The notes: generated from the letters alone by a model not told the origin. Shown: positions 1-12,884, counted from the stretch's first letter. The stretch is 64,000 bases of DNA from Tetrahymena thermophila SB210 (GCF_000189635.1 NW_002476492.1:124001-188000), one strand, 5' to 3'. A program made the numbers and translations.

Positions 1-498
1 GACTAAATTTGTTTCAGAGGTGGGATTATTCAAGTAAGAGTGAGAAGAAGCAGTTGTAGCGTTACTCATGTTGCTAAGTCTAGAAGTGTTTGCATTACTG
101 TACAAACTGTTTGGGTTTTTAGCATTCAATTAATTTTGACTGTACATATTGTTTAAGCTGAGAAGAGGATTCTAATATTAATTTTAATTCAGCATTCCTA
201 AATTTAAATGATTTGAAACGGATTGAGCGTTAATTTAATTATTGAATCCGTAGTGAGAAGAGATGTTATTGTTATTATTAAATAGAGAATTCTATTGAGG
301 AGGTAAGCCATAAAAATTATTTTGAGACAATTATTATTGTTATTAGGCATTTTAAAGTAAGTGGTGATATTGAGTATCACTGTTAACAAGGTTCTACTTA
401 TTCAAAGCCATGAGCATCATAAGAAGCTCGTCCTTTTACTGATTTTGGATGATTAGCTATTCCAATTCAGCTTGCATTAATTGTTATCTATTGATCAT
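1..498 (-). CDS. Q/N-rich low-complexity protein, N-terminal part (gene runs off the left edge)
   Basis: Read on the minus strand with TAA/TAG as Gln, a single frame stays open from ATG at 498 to the window edge, giving 166 residues. It begins MINRQQLMQAELEQL and then becomes rich in Asn, Gln, Ser and Leu, with runs of Gln and Asn. In the same frame upstream a TGA is met before any other ATG, which supports this start. The standard code gives only a 61-residue fragment here, so the ciliate code is needed. The first 40 residues look like a short amphipathic or coiled-coil helix; the rest looks disordered. No family was recognised. Low-complexity Q/N proteins of this kind are common in ciliates and may act in RNA granules or transcription, but that is not shown here. 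The C-terminal part lies outside the window. Confidence 0.7.
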
Positions 499-2104
499 TT
501 TATATTATTGGATAATTACTATTAATAGAAAATTTGATTTAATTCAAAAAGTGCGAAAAATCTTTATTTTATCTAGAGTAATGTTCGAATTAATTAATTT
601 TTTGCAAGTTTATTGAGTTCAAAGAGACAAAATTTTCAAAGCAGCAATGAAAGATTAATTAATAATGTTTAAGTAGTAGTTTGTGTGATTATATTGTTGT
701 GAGTTTATTTGTTATTTTATGCTCTTATTTGAGTTCGTTTATAAATATTATTTTGCAATTTGTCCCCTTCCTACAAGTGAAATCAAATAGTTGAGTTCCT
801 CAATTCCTGATTATTTATAATTTATCTTTTGTGATTTTTGTTTTTTAATTTTTGTAAATTAATTAAAATTTTTTTTTTTTATTAAAGCGTTAAGGAATCG
901 CTTTTGAGACTGCTTCAGATCGATCTAGCTATTTTTAATTTATTTATTTATTTGTTTGTTAATTTGCTTTACTTTAATTAAGAATATGTAATTACTTTTG
1001 TGCCGTACAAAAAGTGGCTGTGTAATTTATTTTTGATGCCAAAGAATAATCAATATTTTTAAATAATTCGATTTTTAATAAATATCCCAACCATCATATT
1101 TGAATATTAAGTCACTTATTTTTTCAGCTAATTTTTCTCCCTTTTAATTTCGTATGTTCGCTTATTTTTAATTAAAACATAATTTATCTATAGATCTTCT
1201 TTTACCTTACCCTATTTCCGGTGTTACCTTTTTTGTTTCTTCTTTCAAGCTTCAATCTCATTCATTTCAACCCCTTTTATTTTTAATCATAAATTTTAAT
1301 ATTTTCTATCAGACTTGATAGATCCACCATTTTTCTAAACCTCTACTCCAAGGTTCTCTGCGAACATTTCTTCCTTTGTTTCTTAAAAAAAGAACCTTCG
1401 CTCTCCATTCGCTTTGTATCATCAGCTGAAATAGAAAGACTCATTAAAGCACCCAAGTATTATTGAGCTTGGAAAAAAATAAAAATAGCAGCTATTCTCT
1501 TTGCATCCACTTATCATTATTTAATATTAAAATCGAAATAGACTAATTAATATTTCTGTTTGATACTCTTTATTATAAACAAACAATCTTTACAGATTTA
1601 TATATACAAATCCCATTTAAATTAAATTAATGAATAAATAAATAAATAAATAAAATAATAAGTGCATTCATTGTTTGAATAAATAAATCAAAAGATAAAT
1701 AAGTAAATTGATCAATTGATTAATGTAAATAAATTTATTAATCAATAAATTATATGTAAATAAATATGTCCTTCTCTAATCGCAAATATATCAATCAACT
1801 AGTTAATAAAACATTTAGAGTTACAATTATATTCAATTTTTTAATTTACATTTAAAATAATATGAAAAATTATATAGTCCAATTTAAATGAAATGTACTT
1901 TTAATATTACTTTTGATCTATCCTTCATTATTTTTTATGCGCTTTTTTGATTAGATCACTTGAATTACTTTTATATTTGGTTTTTGCTCGCTCATTTTAA
2001 TTTGAGGTAATTAAATTTGTTAGGTAGTTGCAAATAAATATATTTTTTTTTGATCATTTAATTAATAGATAATCTCCTCTGATATGAAAGATTTTAAATC
2101 AGAC
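499..2104. other. 5' flank and intergenic region, no gene seen
   Basis: AT-rich sequence with frequent TGA in all frames on both strands. The stretch 700-1450 is T-rich on the plus strand and somewhat less AT-rich than the rest, which would fit the promoter and long 5' leader of the minus-strand gene that starts at 498. From about 1620 there are AAAT-type simple repeats (aataaataaataaata). Nothing else was recognised. Confidence 0.5.
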
Positions 2105-3098
2105 TCACTCATTCTCTTTGAACTTGTTTATTAACATTTTTCCATTTCTCCCATCCAACTTTTCATTCAATTTTTTGTTTCTTTTTAATCAAAGTTTTTC
2201 GTTTCAAAAACCTTCGATTATTTATTGCGAAGCCTCATTCCCTTCGCTTTTTACCCTGCGTTATGTTTTTTTATATACTGAGTATATTATTGAACATTTT
2301 TATTTTGATGATTTTTCAATTATCTTAATTAACCTTCCATTTCTGTTTAATTTTATTCTTCCATTCAAATCCTTCTCAAATTCAAAAATACTTTGCAGAT
2401 ACTCTAAAAATACTTTATTCTGTTTACAAGTTATTTGCATTTCACTAAACGCTTTGAGTTCTTTTTGAATGATATTTACTTTTTTATCGATTTCATAATT
2501 CTTTTATCATCCGTTCACCAATTAATCAATTCAAAAAATCACTTCAAATTCTTCCTCAACCAACGTTTGAACAGTTTTTAAATTATTTAAAAACTAGTTA
2601 CATTCATCTTGAAGGATGATTATCAGTTAAGTCACTAATTGGATTCCTTCAAAAAACAGTTAGTACTGCAAATATTTCAAAAATTTATAGGTCATTAATT
2701 AAAGATACGAATCATATAATCTGTAATAATGCCATTGAGATCTATCTAATTTAATCATCTTTTTAATCTTGTTTTCTTTGTTGAAAAACATGAAAAAGAA
2801 CTCTTCTAAACGAAATTTGCCATAACAATCTCATTTAAAAAACGCAAATCAAAAGCGGATACTTGAAGTTCTCAATTTCCTCAAATATCTTTTCTTTTAT
2901 TTCTACTTTTGAACTAGTTTTAAGTAAATTTATAAAAGTAAATACGCTTTTTCTGCTAAATTTTTATGCTTCTAAACAATTTTGTTATTTTAAGCGATTT
3001 TTGTTTACTTTAACAGATATAATGCTAATGTATATCTTCGATTTTTAACATAAATTCTACTCTACATAGTTCATATTACATATAATTTTTGCAATCAT
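2105..3098 (-). pseudogene. Decayed or multi-exon coding stretch, family unknown
   Basis: On the minus strand, ciliate-code frames with coding-like composition follow one another from an ATG at 3098 to a TGA at 2107-2105, but they are not in one frame. The first frame contains IKEKIFEEIENFKYPL. A second contains DRSQWHYYRLYDSYLQ and runs to LVEEEFEVIF. A third contains KELKAFSEMQITCKQNK and LQSIFEFEKDLNGRIK. Joining them as introns would need introns of only about 31-44 nt, shorter than the well-supported ones in this window (about 80-220 nt). I therefore favour a decayed host gene. A rival reading near the 5' end has a Cys-x2-Cys start (CYDCKNY) that resembles a B-box finger, but this is weak. 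Lys/Glu-rich segments suggest coiled coil. It could still be a live gene with tiny introns. Confidence 0.35.
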
Positions 3099-6052
3099 AG
3101 CATTTGTTATATAAAAACAAAAAAAATGGTACTCTTATTCTAGATTTTAAAAATATTATCTCATAATAGTTAAAATAAATAAATACTAACAAAAATAATC
3201 TTTCAATCAATTTTGCTTATAAAGTTATTAAATTCAACGATTTATCAATTACAGCATTTAAATTAACTTATTACTATTATTACGAGGAAGCTAGCTAATT
3301 TCGTCATGAATTTTATTTATTAATGTGAAATAAAAATCACTATACTAAACAAAAACTCCACTTTTAAATAAACTTTTAATTAACTGATCAAAATTTAAAT
3401 TATTTGCATCTTTCTTGCTTCTCTTTATAATTTAAATATCAAATGTCCACTATCATTAAATAACTTTCCTGGTAAAATCACAATTGGCATATGTAATTTA
3501 AATTTTTTTAAAACAACATCAAGCAAACACAAATTATTTTAAAGATGAAATCATATTTTGCTACAAAAAAGAGTTAATAGAATTTCTAAATATTTATTAT
3601 AAAATTTAAAAAATTCAGCTAATTAAAAATCTATATTGAGCTATTTCTTTACCTACTTTCTTCCCTTAGATTTTAAAGATTGTTAGCATTTTTTATAGAA
3701 ACATAACTTTGAAATAAATTTCAATAAATTTAATTTACAGTTTTATAACAAAAACATTTAATCATTTAAAAGTGTTTACAACTTTTTATTTGTTTAATAA
3801 TTACTTACTTCATAATTAAATAAAGAAGAATTTTAAAATTGCTTTAATAACTTTTTATAGCAGCAACAATCAGTTTCCAATCTTAAACTAAAAATCATGA
3901 AATTTATATAAAATAAATTATTTTCATAAAAGCTTGTAATTATTAGCCCTAGTAAATGCTTATCTTCTTTAGATTTTAAATAAATTTTTTACAGAATTCA
4001 TCATAATTTAGTTAATGAACTTCCTTTTAACTCAGCCAGTAGTTAAATCAAAATTTATGATTATAACTTCTAATTTAGAAAATTGATATAGCAAAGTAAT
4101 AACAAAAAAAATAAATTAGCTTACTATGATAATTTGAAGGCTAACAAACAAACAAACGAATTCAATCTCTTGTATTATTAGATTAAAGCTAATAAAAATA
4201 GGTTAAAAATTCCTTTCATTCATACAAAAAATCAATTCTAAAAATAATTATTTACCTAAAAGCAATTTAAATTGTAAAAACTTATAAAAAAAACCTACAT
4301 ACAATAAATTTAGATTTAATAATTTAGATATATTAAATAACATTTAGCTACTATCATTTTTAAGCAAACTTATTTATTCATAATATTTACATCATAATCA
4401 GTTACTGTATATACTACTATTTATCAACTTATTATATGAGGTTTCCTTAAAATTTGAGGAATTTCTTATCCAAAAATCATAAAAAAATTTGAAGAACAAA
4501 ATTTTTATTTAAAAGCATGTTAAATCTAATTAATACAAGAAAAATTATTAATTAAAAGAAAAAACGATTAATTAAAATGAAAGAAGTAATGATAAATTTA
4601 CATTAGAACACTATATCTTAATCATAAGTTTAAGAAATTTTTTGAAAATAATTAGTAATATTTTCTTAAATCTTTGGTTAATTTATTGAATTGGGAAAAT
4701 TTATCAACAAAATATTTTGAAATGTAAACTTTGATTCATTAATAAATAAAATTGGTTTAATATAAAAAAGTTTTTTATTTATTTGATAAAATAATTATTT
4801 TTTATTTATCTAATTAACGAAGTTGGAATTAGAACTCTTATATATGATCAAAAATCATTTTAATAATAAGACCTTGTATTGTCAGTTTATATAGATTTAA
4901 ATACAAATTTGGTAAACATATTTAAATAATATATGAGATATAGTTCATTCATTTAATGATAAAATAATAAAATAAAAAAATATTTTTATATTTTTTTCAA
5001 TTATTAGTAATTGAAATATTAATAACTATAATATCTCTCATTTCAAATAATTAAATTATTGCTAATCTTATGCTATTTAGCTTATAAAAAATATTACTTT
5101 AGTAGCTTAATTTAGTAAATTTAATTAAAATTTTCACATATATTCATATTATATTTCTTTCTATTTAAACCAAGCACTCATATGAATATGAGAGTAAACT
5201 TTATTTAATTATTTATTTTATTTTAAATAAGTTTTTTATTAGAAATTATTTTTTTTAAATAATTTTCCAAAATTTATAATTGTTCTTATTTATTTAATTG
5301 AAATATTAAGAACTGTAATAGCCCTCATGATACAAATTTAAATTAATGCTAATTTATTTTATTTAAATTATAAAGATATAACTTTTAATATGAATGAAGA
5401 ACTTAAGTAAAATTTATTAAATTATACACATTATTCATTCATAAAATATTTCTTTCAATTTAAATCAACTGCTTGCTCATTTACTCATATGACAATTAAC
5501 TTTATTTTCTTTTTTATTTTACTTTAAATAACTTTTTATTTAAAAACTATTGTTTTTTTTTAATTTTTCTAAAATTATTTAATTGTTCTAATTTATTTTT
5601 CAAATTTTATTATTACCATTTATTTTTTCTGAATCAATTGCTCTTATTTAATTTTTAGGAATTAAAATAAAATGTATTAGTTTTAAAGTTTCTATTCATT
5701 AAGATAAAAATAATTTCTTTTTCAATCAATTTTTATCAAAAGAATATGTTTGTTTGTTTGTTTGTTTGTTTGTTATTTTGTATTAATTTCAGATTTGATT
5801 TTTTGGTATTTAGATTGAAATGTTTTTTGTCATATATCTCTATTTAGGATTTTAGATTGGTTTATAAAACATAAGTATTTATCTATAAATGAATGAAATG
5901 AATGTATTTGCTAATTAATTTATTTATTTATTTTGTTAATTTCTTTCTTTCTTTTTGATGAGATTGATACATAATTTCCTTTTTAGAATGAATAAAAAAT
6001 AAACATAAGTAATTCTTAAGAAAAATCAATCTATATCCAAAAAAGTATTCAA
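3099..6052. other. Long intergenic region, no gene seen
   Basis: About 3 kb of very AT-rich sequence with no ciliate-code frame that looks coding on either strand. It contains a diverged tandem duplication (listed separately) and a short GTTT microsatellite at about 5747-5774. The last 60 bases before 6053 are the likely promoter and leader of the small gene that follows. Confidence 0.6.
4980..5555. repeat. Diverged tandem duplication of about 290 bp
   Basis: The stretch 4995-5250 resembles 5285-5555. Shared landmarks in the same order are ttgaaatattaa, an ATATTTCTTTC tract followed by 'taaacca/taaatca', a CATATGA motif, and an AACTTTATTT tract leading into a poly-T stretch. The copies differ by many substitutions and small indels, so the duplication is old. 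No coding content. Confidence 0.45.
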
Positions 6053-6658
6053 ATGGTTTATCAAGGATTTAAAGTTTTAAGAAGAAACCCTACCTTCTAC
6101 AATCCTAGAAGTGCTGGTATGGTTGCTCTCTCATACTTCGCTTATAGTTATTATGTTAATAAGTACTACAAGCCCTAAAATTCTAATTTCGTAAATAAAT
6201 CAATAGACATTTGTTTAGAATAATTGCAATAATAATATTTTCATTAGTTTGGATAATATGTCCATGATAAATTAATTATAGAGAAATGAAAGATGAAAAA
6301 ATCATCAAAAAAGTTACTTTTTATAGCTAATTTATAAATTGAATGCAATAGCATATATTCTTTTTAAAGCAGGGAATCATTTATTTAATTTAAATATAGG
6401 AAGAATACAACTCAAGCCATCCTCATAATCATGATGAAAAAGTGAGATAATATCATGAAAAGACTAACTAAGCCATTAGAGATGCTGTCTTAGAAAAGCG
6501 CGCTGAACATGATTAGAGGTTAGAATTTATAAATTAGTTTTAGCATACATAATAGAATAAAATATAAAAGATTTTAAATAGAAATATAAAAGATTCCTTC
6601 AAACATATTACCATTTATTAAAATAATAAATAGATTAAGAGAAGAAGCCAAGTTGTGA
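6053..6658 (+). CDS. Small 93-residue protein with one membrane segment, three exons
   Basis: Exons 6053-6190, 6400-6518 and 6634-6658 join in frame (46 codons; 39 codons + 2 nt; 1 nt + 7 codons + TGA). Both introns have GT..AG ends (209 and 115 nt) and are much more AT-rich than the exons. The product begins MVYQGFKVLRRNPTFYNPR, continues with one hydrophobic Ala/Tyr-rich segment (about residues 21-36), then a Lys/Tyr-rich stretch. It ends with a charged helical tail rich in Glu, Lys, Arg and His (AIRDAVLEKRAEHDQR). A basic N-terminus, one membrane span and a charged tail fit small accessory subunits of mitochondrial inner-membrane complexes, but no family was recognised, so that role is only a guess. 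The exon/intron contrast and phase agreement make it a real gene. Codons TAA and TAG are used as Gln inside it. Confidence 0.75.
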
Positions 6659-7669
6659 TTTCTCAATGCATGATTGAAATTTTAAGCTTAAATAGAAATA
6701 CTCCAAAATAGAAAAACAAGGAGATTGAGAGCAAATTTTATTAATTAAAAAATGAAGATTTATCCATTTTATTTGCACTTTCTCATTCGTACTTGTTAGT
6801 TTTGTAGGTTTTATGCATATTCATTCATTTATTCACTTCAAAATAAATTATTTATTGATTGATTGATTACTTACTGCTATCTATGATGAATTATTTTTAG
6901 ATACAATTTTATTGAATTTATTTGCATGTTTGCAAATCATTTTATAATAGAAAATGAATCATGTTAGCATAGAAATTGTTCAAATTTATTATTAACTTGA
7001 TAATATTTAATCAAAATAAAAAAATTAAAAGATTTTAAAATTAAAATTTGCTTTATCATTTTAAATAAATCTTTTATCAGTATTTATGTATGTATGAATA
7101 CTTTCCTTTTTGTGCTTTTAAATTTATAATATAGTTTTAAATAACGAAATATATGTAGATACAGGAATAAGCAGCAAATATTGATTAAATATAAATATAT
7201 CAATAGAAAATAATAGAAAATGTTAAAAAATAGCTATCATATATTATACTATTGAAAGCTTCTTTTTTATATATTCATATATTCGTGTAAATAATTAAAA
7301 ATAAATTAGATTATGAGTTAAATATCATTGCTTAAATTATTAAAAAATTAAGTGAAAATAATATTAAACACAACAAGGAATAAAATTATTTTTTTTAATT
7401 TTTATTTTATTAATTTTTTTATCATTTATTTTTATTTTTTGGATGAATAAAATTAATTTTTATCAAATTAATATTTGGATGAATGAAATTAATTTTTAGA
7501 ATATTTTTAAGATTTAATGAAGGAAAACTTTTTGATTTAAAACGTTTTAAAAACAGAATATTTGATTAAAATTCTATATGTCTACTAATTATTTTGTATT
7601 GAAGAACTTGTATAAATAATGAATTTTTTATATAAACTATAAAATAAATAAAGAGTAACCAGTCGACTA
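6659..7669. other. Intergenic region, no gene seen
   Basis: AT-rich sequence between the ends of two convergent genes. It has poly-A and poly-T tracts and small AT-rich direct repeats, for example ttggatgaataaaattaatttttatcaa-like units near 7440-7500. No coding frame or RNA gene was recognised. Confidence 0.6.
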
Positions 7670-8142
7670 TCACTATTCTTCCATGTTTACAAAAGGATTT
7701 TCAATTATTTCTGTGCCGCTCATTGGGAATATGGTAGAAACCTGTTCATTTTAATAATTTATTTATATTTATTTACTCATTTATTTAATTTATTTATTAA
7801 ATAGATTTAAATTTACCAAAGTTCCTCTAACAACTACTAAATTCAACTTTCTTTTTTGTTCTGTCATCAAATAAGGATCATTTTTATCTATTTTAATAAA
7901 ATATTTCAATTAAATGAGGCTTCTCCTTAAAACTATTTTTTTGCAGCAAATTCTATTTTAAAATTTAAATTACCTCTTATAGTTTCAACGCAATCATCTA
8001 AAATCATATTGAGTTAATTATCAAAACTTTTTAAAACACCTGTCACTTCTCTGCCTCCCTAAAATTTAACACGAATATCTTTTCCAACATATTAAGAAAG
8101 ATTAATGATCGACTCTTTTTACTACTTTTAACCACCTGACAT
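7670..8142 (-). CDS. LSM7: LSM7, U6 snRNA-associated Sm-like protein
   Basis: Three minus-strand exons (8142-7974, 7887-7817, 7741-7670) give 104 residues, a usual length for LSM7. The Sm1 motif is clear: KESIINLSQYVGKDIRVKF, then QGGREVTGVLKSFDNQLNMI with the conserved Gly and Asp-x-x-x-Asn pattern, followed by LDD. Sm2 follows as LNLVVVRGTL with the Arg-Gly pair that contacts RNA. The QGGRE motif and the C-terminal IENPF are typical of LSM7 rather than other Lsm proteins. LSM7 is part of the Lsm2-8 ring on U6 snRNA in the nucleus and of the Lsm1-7 ring in cytoplasmic mRNA decay. Exon junctions agree in phase (1 and 0) and both introns are GT..AG, AT-rich and under 90 nt. The gene ends with Gln (TAG) then TGA. 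Confidence 0.93.
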
Positions 8143-9137
8143 TTATCTATTTAAGTTATATTTATATGTATGTATGTATTTATGTATTATTCTAACTATC
8201 TTTCTACTTCTAATATTCGCTTAAAATTATGCTTTTGGGATATTTAATTAATTATTTTGCAATATTTGAAATTTTTATATCCAAAAGATATACATACATA
8301 CAAATAAATATGTTAAAAGATATACAATAATCAGCAATTAATCAAACAATTTTTATTTCAGTTTTTATACTTAGTCTACCTTGCTCATATTAAATAATAT
8401 TAATATTTAATTCATAAATATTTTTATGATCATTTTAGGTCAAACAAACTTTAACTTTTCTAATTTATGTTTTATATTTAATATATTTTCTGCATTTTTA
8501 CATTAATAATTTATTTTTATTTTTTTGATATTTAATATAACACCAACTTAATTTAAAATTAATTTTTTAAATAGATCAATCTTTAGAAATGATTGAAAAT
8601 TTAAAATAAGTATTTATTTAAGCATCATATCATCATAATATTATAAATAAGCTCACAAATATTTCTAGAAATTTTTCATACTCATAAATAGCTAGCTTAA
8701 AACTAAATTACCTTAATCACTCAATTTACCTGTTCTACAAAATCAGAAGTTATTTACAAAATCATAAATCTAATACTTAATACAAAATGCTTATTTATTT
8801 TGAAGACTTAAAAATAAAATAAAAAAAATTAGGGTAAATAAAATGATATCTAAATCAAACATTCATTTTTTTATCATTTTATATTTTATTGAAATACTAA
8901 CAAAGAACTTTATATGAAAAATTTTTTAAATAACGAAGCTAAAAATTTAAAAAAAAGAAAACCTAATTCTGTTGAATACAGTGTAATATGATATTGATTA
9001 GTTTTATTTAGATTTTAAAACAATTAAGCTTAGCAGCAGACAATTAAAGACAGGAAGTAATATAAGAAAATGAAAGTAGTTATTAATTTATTATAAATAT
9101 TAATTATATTTTATAATCTAATTCTAAGAAAAATATC
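8143..9137. other. Intergenic region between two minus-strand genes
   Basis: About 1 kb of AT-rich sequence. The part next to 8142 is the likely promoter and leader of LSM7 and contains a TATG-type simple repeat near 8166-8187. The part near 9137 is the 3' flank of the SMI1/KNR4 gene. No other gene was seen. Confidence 0.6.
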
Positions 9138-9919
9138 TCAATTAGCTCTTTCTACTAAGCCAACTTCATCAATGTATTCAAGTTCCTTTTTCAAGAGACC
9201 GTTTCTAATGTTTTCCAAGTACAATCCAAAAGAATGATTAAGTTCTTCAGAAACACCATCATCATTATTCCATGTAACAACATTTCCTGAAGTTCCTATA
9301 TTATTTAATAAACGCATTATATCATTGATAAAAATTAATTTCTTCCATTTTAATCGATCGATCATTAATTTTATTATCAGTTTATTAATAATTTGTTTTT
9401 GTTTTTCTATTCTAAAAGTTATCTAAATTGTAAATTCTAAAAGTAAAATTACCATCATTATTGCATTCAATAATTAAATAATTGCTGTCAATATCCTAAG
9501 CGACAGTGAGATAATTCTTTTTCCAGAAAGCGGAGACTGCATTGACTTCGTTTTATTCAATGATTTATTAAACAGAAAGAGTTTTATAAGAATCGTGAAG
9601 CTAGAATTTGCCATCAGCAACTTTAAGCAATGCAATTAAATCCTTAGGAATAGTGAGCTTAACATTATCCTAAAGATCATCTATTTGCTTATCAGTTGCA
9701 GGCTTAACAGATTGGAGGTCTTTTGCAACTGATTATGCATTGGTTTTGAACCAATCATTTAAATCTTTAATGCATTATTCAACTTCAGCTTGACTGATGT
9801 TATCTATTAATATTTTTTTATGGAAAATGGCTAAATTAGAGACTATAGTCCTTAATAATTTATATTTTATTACTTCCTCTTGGATTAGAGGTGACGACAA
9901 CTTAAGTTTTCTTATCCAT
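9138..9919 (-). CDS. SMI1/KNR4 family (SUKH-type) protein
   Basis: Exons 9919-9874, 9803-9453 and 9295-9138 join in frame (both junctions phase 1) to give 184 residues. After MDKKTQVVVTSNPRG comes an acidic helical segment ending in WFKTNAQ. The family core follows: KLTIPKDLIALLKVADGKF (the usual hydrophobic 'lP.dl..ll...nG' entry), an Ile/Glu-rich helix, then AFWKKNYLTVAQDIDSNYLI, and finally a strand and turn ending NNDGTSGNVVTWNNDDG. The C-terminal helix SFGLYLENIRNGLLKKEL closes the fold. This layout matches the SMI1/KNR4 domain, which in yeast coordinates cell-wall synthesis and signalling and in bacteria acts in immunity. In ciliates its role is not established. The second intron begins just after NND and the downstream exon restores the conserved DGTSG turn, which supports the splice call. 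The standard code shows only the last 75 codons. Confidence 0.85.
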
Positions 9920-11079
9920 TTATTTGAATGCTTTTTATATTGCTGCTTGATTTTCTTTAAATAACTAACTAAATATCTTAATTTCTAAATTAATTAAATT
10001 ATTAAAAATATAATTTTAAGACTGTTTTTCTGCAAAAATAAGGTAATTTATTAAATTAATCACAAGGTCCTAATAAAATTTTATTCCATTCCAGTTTTAT
10101 TGTTAAAAGATTAGAATTCTTTCAAAATAAATACTTCTATGAATAAAAAATTTTGCTATAAAAAATAAATTATTAAATAGCTAACTATAAATAGTTATTC
10201 CGTTTTGATGCCCATTTTGCATCAATCTTAAGGAAATTACTCTTTATTTTTTGAAAAATTATTCAAATTAGTTTTATTTTGATGGAAAATTTAACTATTA
10301 ATCATATTATTAATCCTAATTTTAAAAATGAAATATTTTATTTATAATTAAATCTATTTTTAAGAATTAATTTGCTTAATTTTTAAATAAATAAATTATT
10401 TTTTTTTTTAAACAAGTAAAACAATAATTAAAAAATTAGTTTTTAAATATAAAAATAATATTTTTATTCATTAACTTGACTTCTAATCTAAATAAATTAA
10501 ATATTTGAAGTCTCAAAAATAAGTGATGCAAATAATGTGATTTTTTTAATTTTAAAACAAAAAAAACCATTTAACGAAATCGAAATAAGCAATCTATTTA
10601 AAGCTAATTTATCTATTATCATAAATTAGTATTTAATAAAAAATAAACATAAAAAAACTAAAAATAAAAATGTAAGAAATATCATCATAAAAAAAATAAA
10701 TATAATTAAATTTCTTTTTTTGATTAAAAGAAATAATTATAAAAAAACTAATTTATTTATAAAAAAAGAGTAAAAAAGGCATTGTTTTCAAAAAATAAAT
10801 TAAATTAATGTATGATTTTTATGAAAGTTTGAATTTATTTATGAATATTTGGATAAATCAAAAGAAATATCAGAAAAAAATATGAAAAGATAGAAGGGAA
10901 AAGGAAGAAAAAATAGAACGATTGGGAAGGAGCTTACTTACTTATCAATTTACTACAATATATAAAAAGAATATTTAATTAGAATAAAATTGCTTTTAAA
11001 TTATCTAACTGTTTATTATTGCTTTGTTTATTTAAATTATCATATTTATTTAACTGGCTAAAATAAATGTATTTATTCT
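9920..11079. other. Intergenic region, no gene seen
   Basis: AT-rich spacer with many poly-A and poly-T tracts. The part just above 9919 is the probable promoter of the SMI1/KNR4 gene; the part just below 11080 is the 3' flank of the ubiquilin gene. No coding frame was recognised on either strand. Confidence 0.6.
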
Positions 11080-12884
11080 TCAACCAAGCATGTTTAAAAT
11101 ACGTTCAATAGCAGCTTCAACGTTACCACCTGTAGCCTTAAGAGCTTCAAGGTTAACTTATTTGTTAGTAAAACCCATAACTTCTAATTGAGCTAACTAT
11201 TCCTTATATTTTTCTTCAGGAGGGGTGTTGTCTTATTGAGCAGGAGGGAATCCGAAACCTCCTAAGCCGCCCATACCACCCATTCCTCCGAATAAAGCTA
11301 TTAATTAATTCAAAACAATTTTAATAAAATGTGATAAAAAAATATTGAATTTACGATTGTTTAACAATTGAGCAAAATTGAAAGGAGGTAATTAACCAGG
11401 TTACTATTATTATTATTATCCTGTTTATTAAGTTCCTTATTATCCCTATTATTATGCTTATTATTATGCCTATTATTAAGGTTATTGTTAACCAAAAGCA
11501 CCTAAACCACCGAGTCCTCCTAATCCGCCAAGTCCTCCTAGACCACCAAGGCCTCCCATGCCACCCATGCCACCATTATTACCCATCATTTGCATGGCAT
11601 TTTGTAAGAATTAAGGGTTACTAATCATTTAAATCATCATGGGGTCAGAAAGCATTTACTAAATAATTAATTAATAAAAACCATTAAATAAATTGATTTT
11701 AAAAATTCAATATATTTTAAATATATTCTGAAATCTTTATCTGCTAATTCCTTTTTTTATTATTTTATTGAAAACTTCATTTATTTAATTATTCATTCAT
11801 TTATTTATCTACTTTTTTGTTTTTTTATTCTTTAATTTCTTTGCTCATTTCTAACTTTTTTGCTTTGTTTTATTTATTTATTGATTTAAAGAGTTAAATT
11901 TCTTACTAAGAGTTGAGGATTTTGTTCAAGCATTTATCTGGTGTAAGGATTCTATTGGAGCATTTGTTGGAGAGCTTATGGGTTGGAAAGCATCTGTTTG
12001 TTAATAAAATTAGATATAAATAACATTATAAAACATGCGTATTTGTGTTTAAAAAGTCAAATTATGAAAAGCTTATTACCTATTACATCATTTATTGTAC
12101 TTAAGGAGATTGCATAGCTTAGGCAAGGTCATTAGGGTCAAGTTAACCATTAGCTCCCAAACCTCCGAGACCACCAAGACCGCCAAGTCCACCAAGTCCT
12201 CCTAAACCTCCCAAAGAGGCAAAGGGATTTTAACCTTAACCAGCATTCAAGTTGTTAGGAACTTGACTTGAAGTAGATGAAGAGGTTGTATTAGTTGTAG
12301 AACTGGTTTAAGCATTAGTGGTGTTGCTATTATCAGCTTCATTAGCTAATTATTATTTTTTAAATAAAATTATTGCTCAAAATTCTAAAAAATATTTAGT
12401 TTAAGTAATATAAAATGTCTTGCTTGCTAAGTGAACATTTTATATTTGCTATGAAAACCTTTTGTTAATTAATGCTTGCTTACGCTTATTAATGATAATG
12501 TGCATTGTGTTTCCATCAATAACTTTGTTATGTTCCAAAGTTTCTTCATCATTCTTCAACCATTTTCCTATAAATTTGGTTAATAAAAACAAAATAAGTC
12601 AATTATTCAAAAGTAAATTGCGAAAGAAATAAGCTTTATTTTGTTATTCTGTATAAAATCTTATCTCTGTTTGATCTTTTTGCTTGATTGCAAAAAATCA
12701 TGGACAATAAAACAAAATATCTAAAAATTATACCTTTGTAAATCAGCTTAATGTGACCAGTTTCGCAATTCTTTTCCTTAGCAATCTTTTCCTTAAACTA
12801 CAAAACAGTGGCCTTAGGGTCAATCTTAATTTCAAAGGTTCCTTCATTGGAAAGTTTTAGTTTTACAATAATTTCTCCTTCCAT
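11080..12884 (-). CDS. DSK2: Ubiquilin / DSK2-type proteasome shuttle (UBL-UBA protein)
   Basis: Six minus-strand exons (12884-12734, 12567-12484, 12345-12080, 11993-11907, 11658-11355, 11297-11080) give 369 residues with agreeing phases. Residues 1 to about 78 are a ubiquitin-like domain (EGEIIVKLKLSNEGTFEIKI, then KLIYKGKWLKNDEETLEH and the GNTMHIIIN strand). A Ser/Thr/Asn linker and a GGL-repeat stretch lead to STI1-like helices with NPQ motifs (LSNPQALQQMLQQNP, MISNPQFLQNAMQMM). A second GGL/GGM-rich stretch and a poly-Gln part follow. The C-terminus is a UBA domain with the MGF loop (LEVMGFTNKQVNLEALKAT) ending AAIERILNMLG. Ubiquilins bind ubiquitinated clients by UBA and the proteasome by UBL. 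The alternative donor just downstream in exon 2 would put a TGA in frame, so the GTAAGC donor at 12483 was chosen. Part of the gene is duplicated as a relic at 22.6-23.0 kb. Confidence 0.93.
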
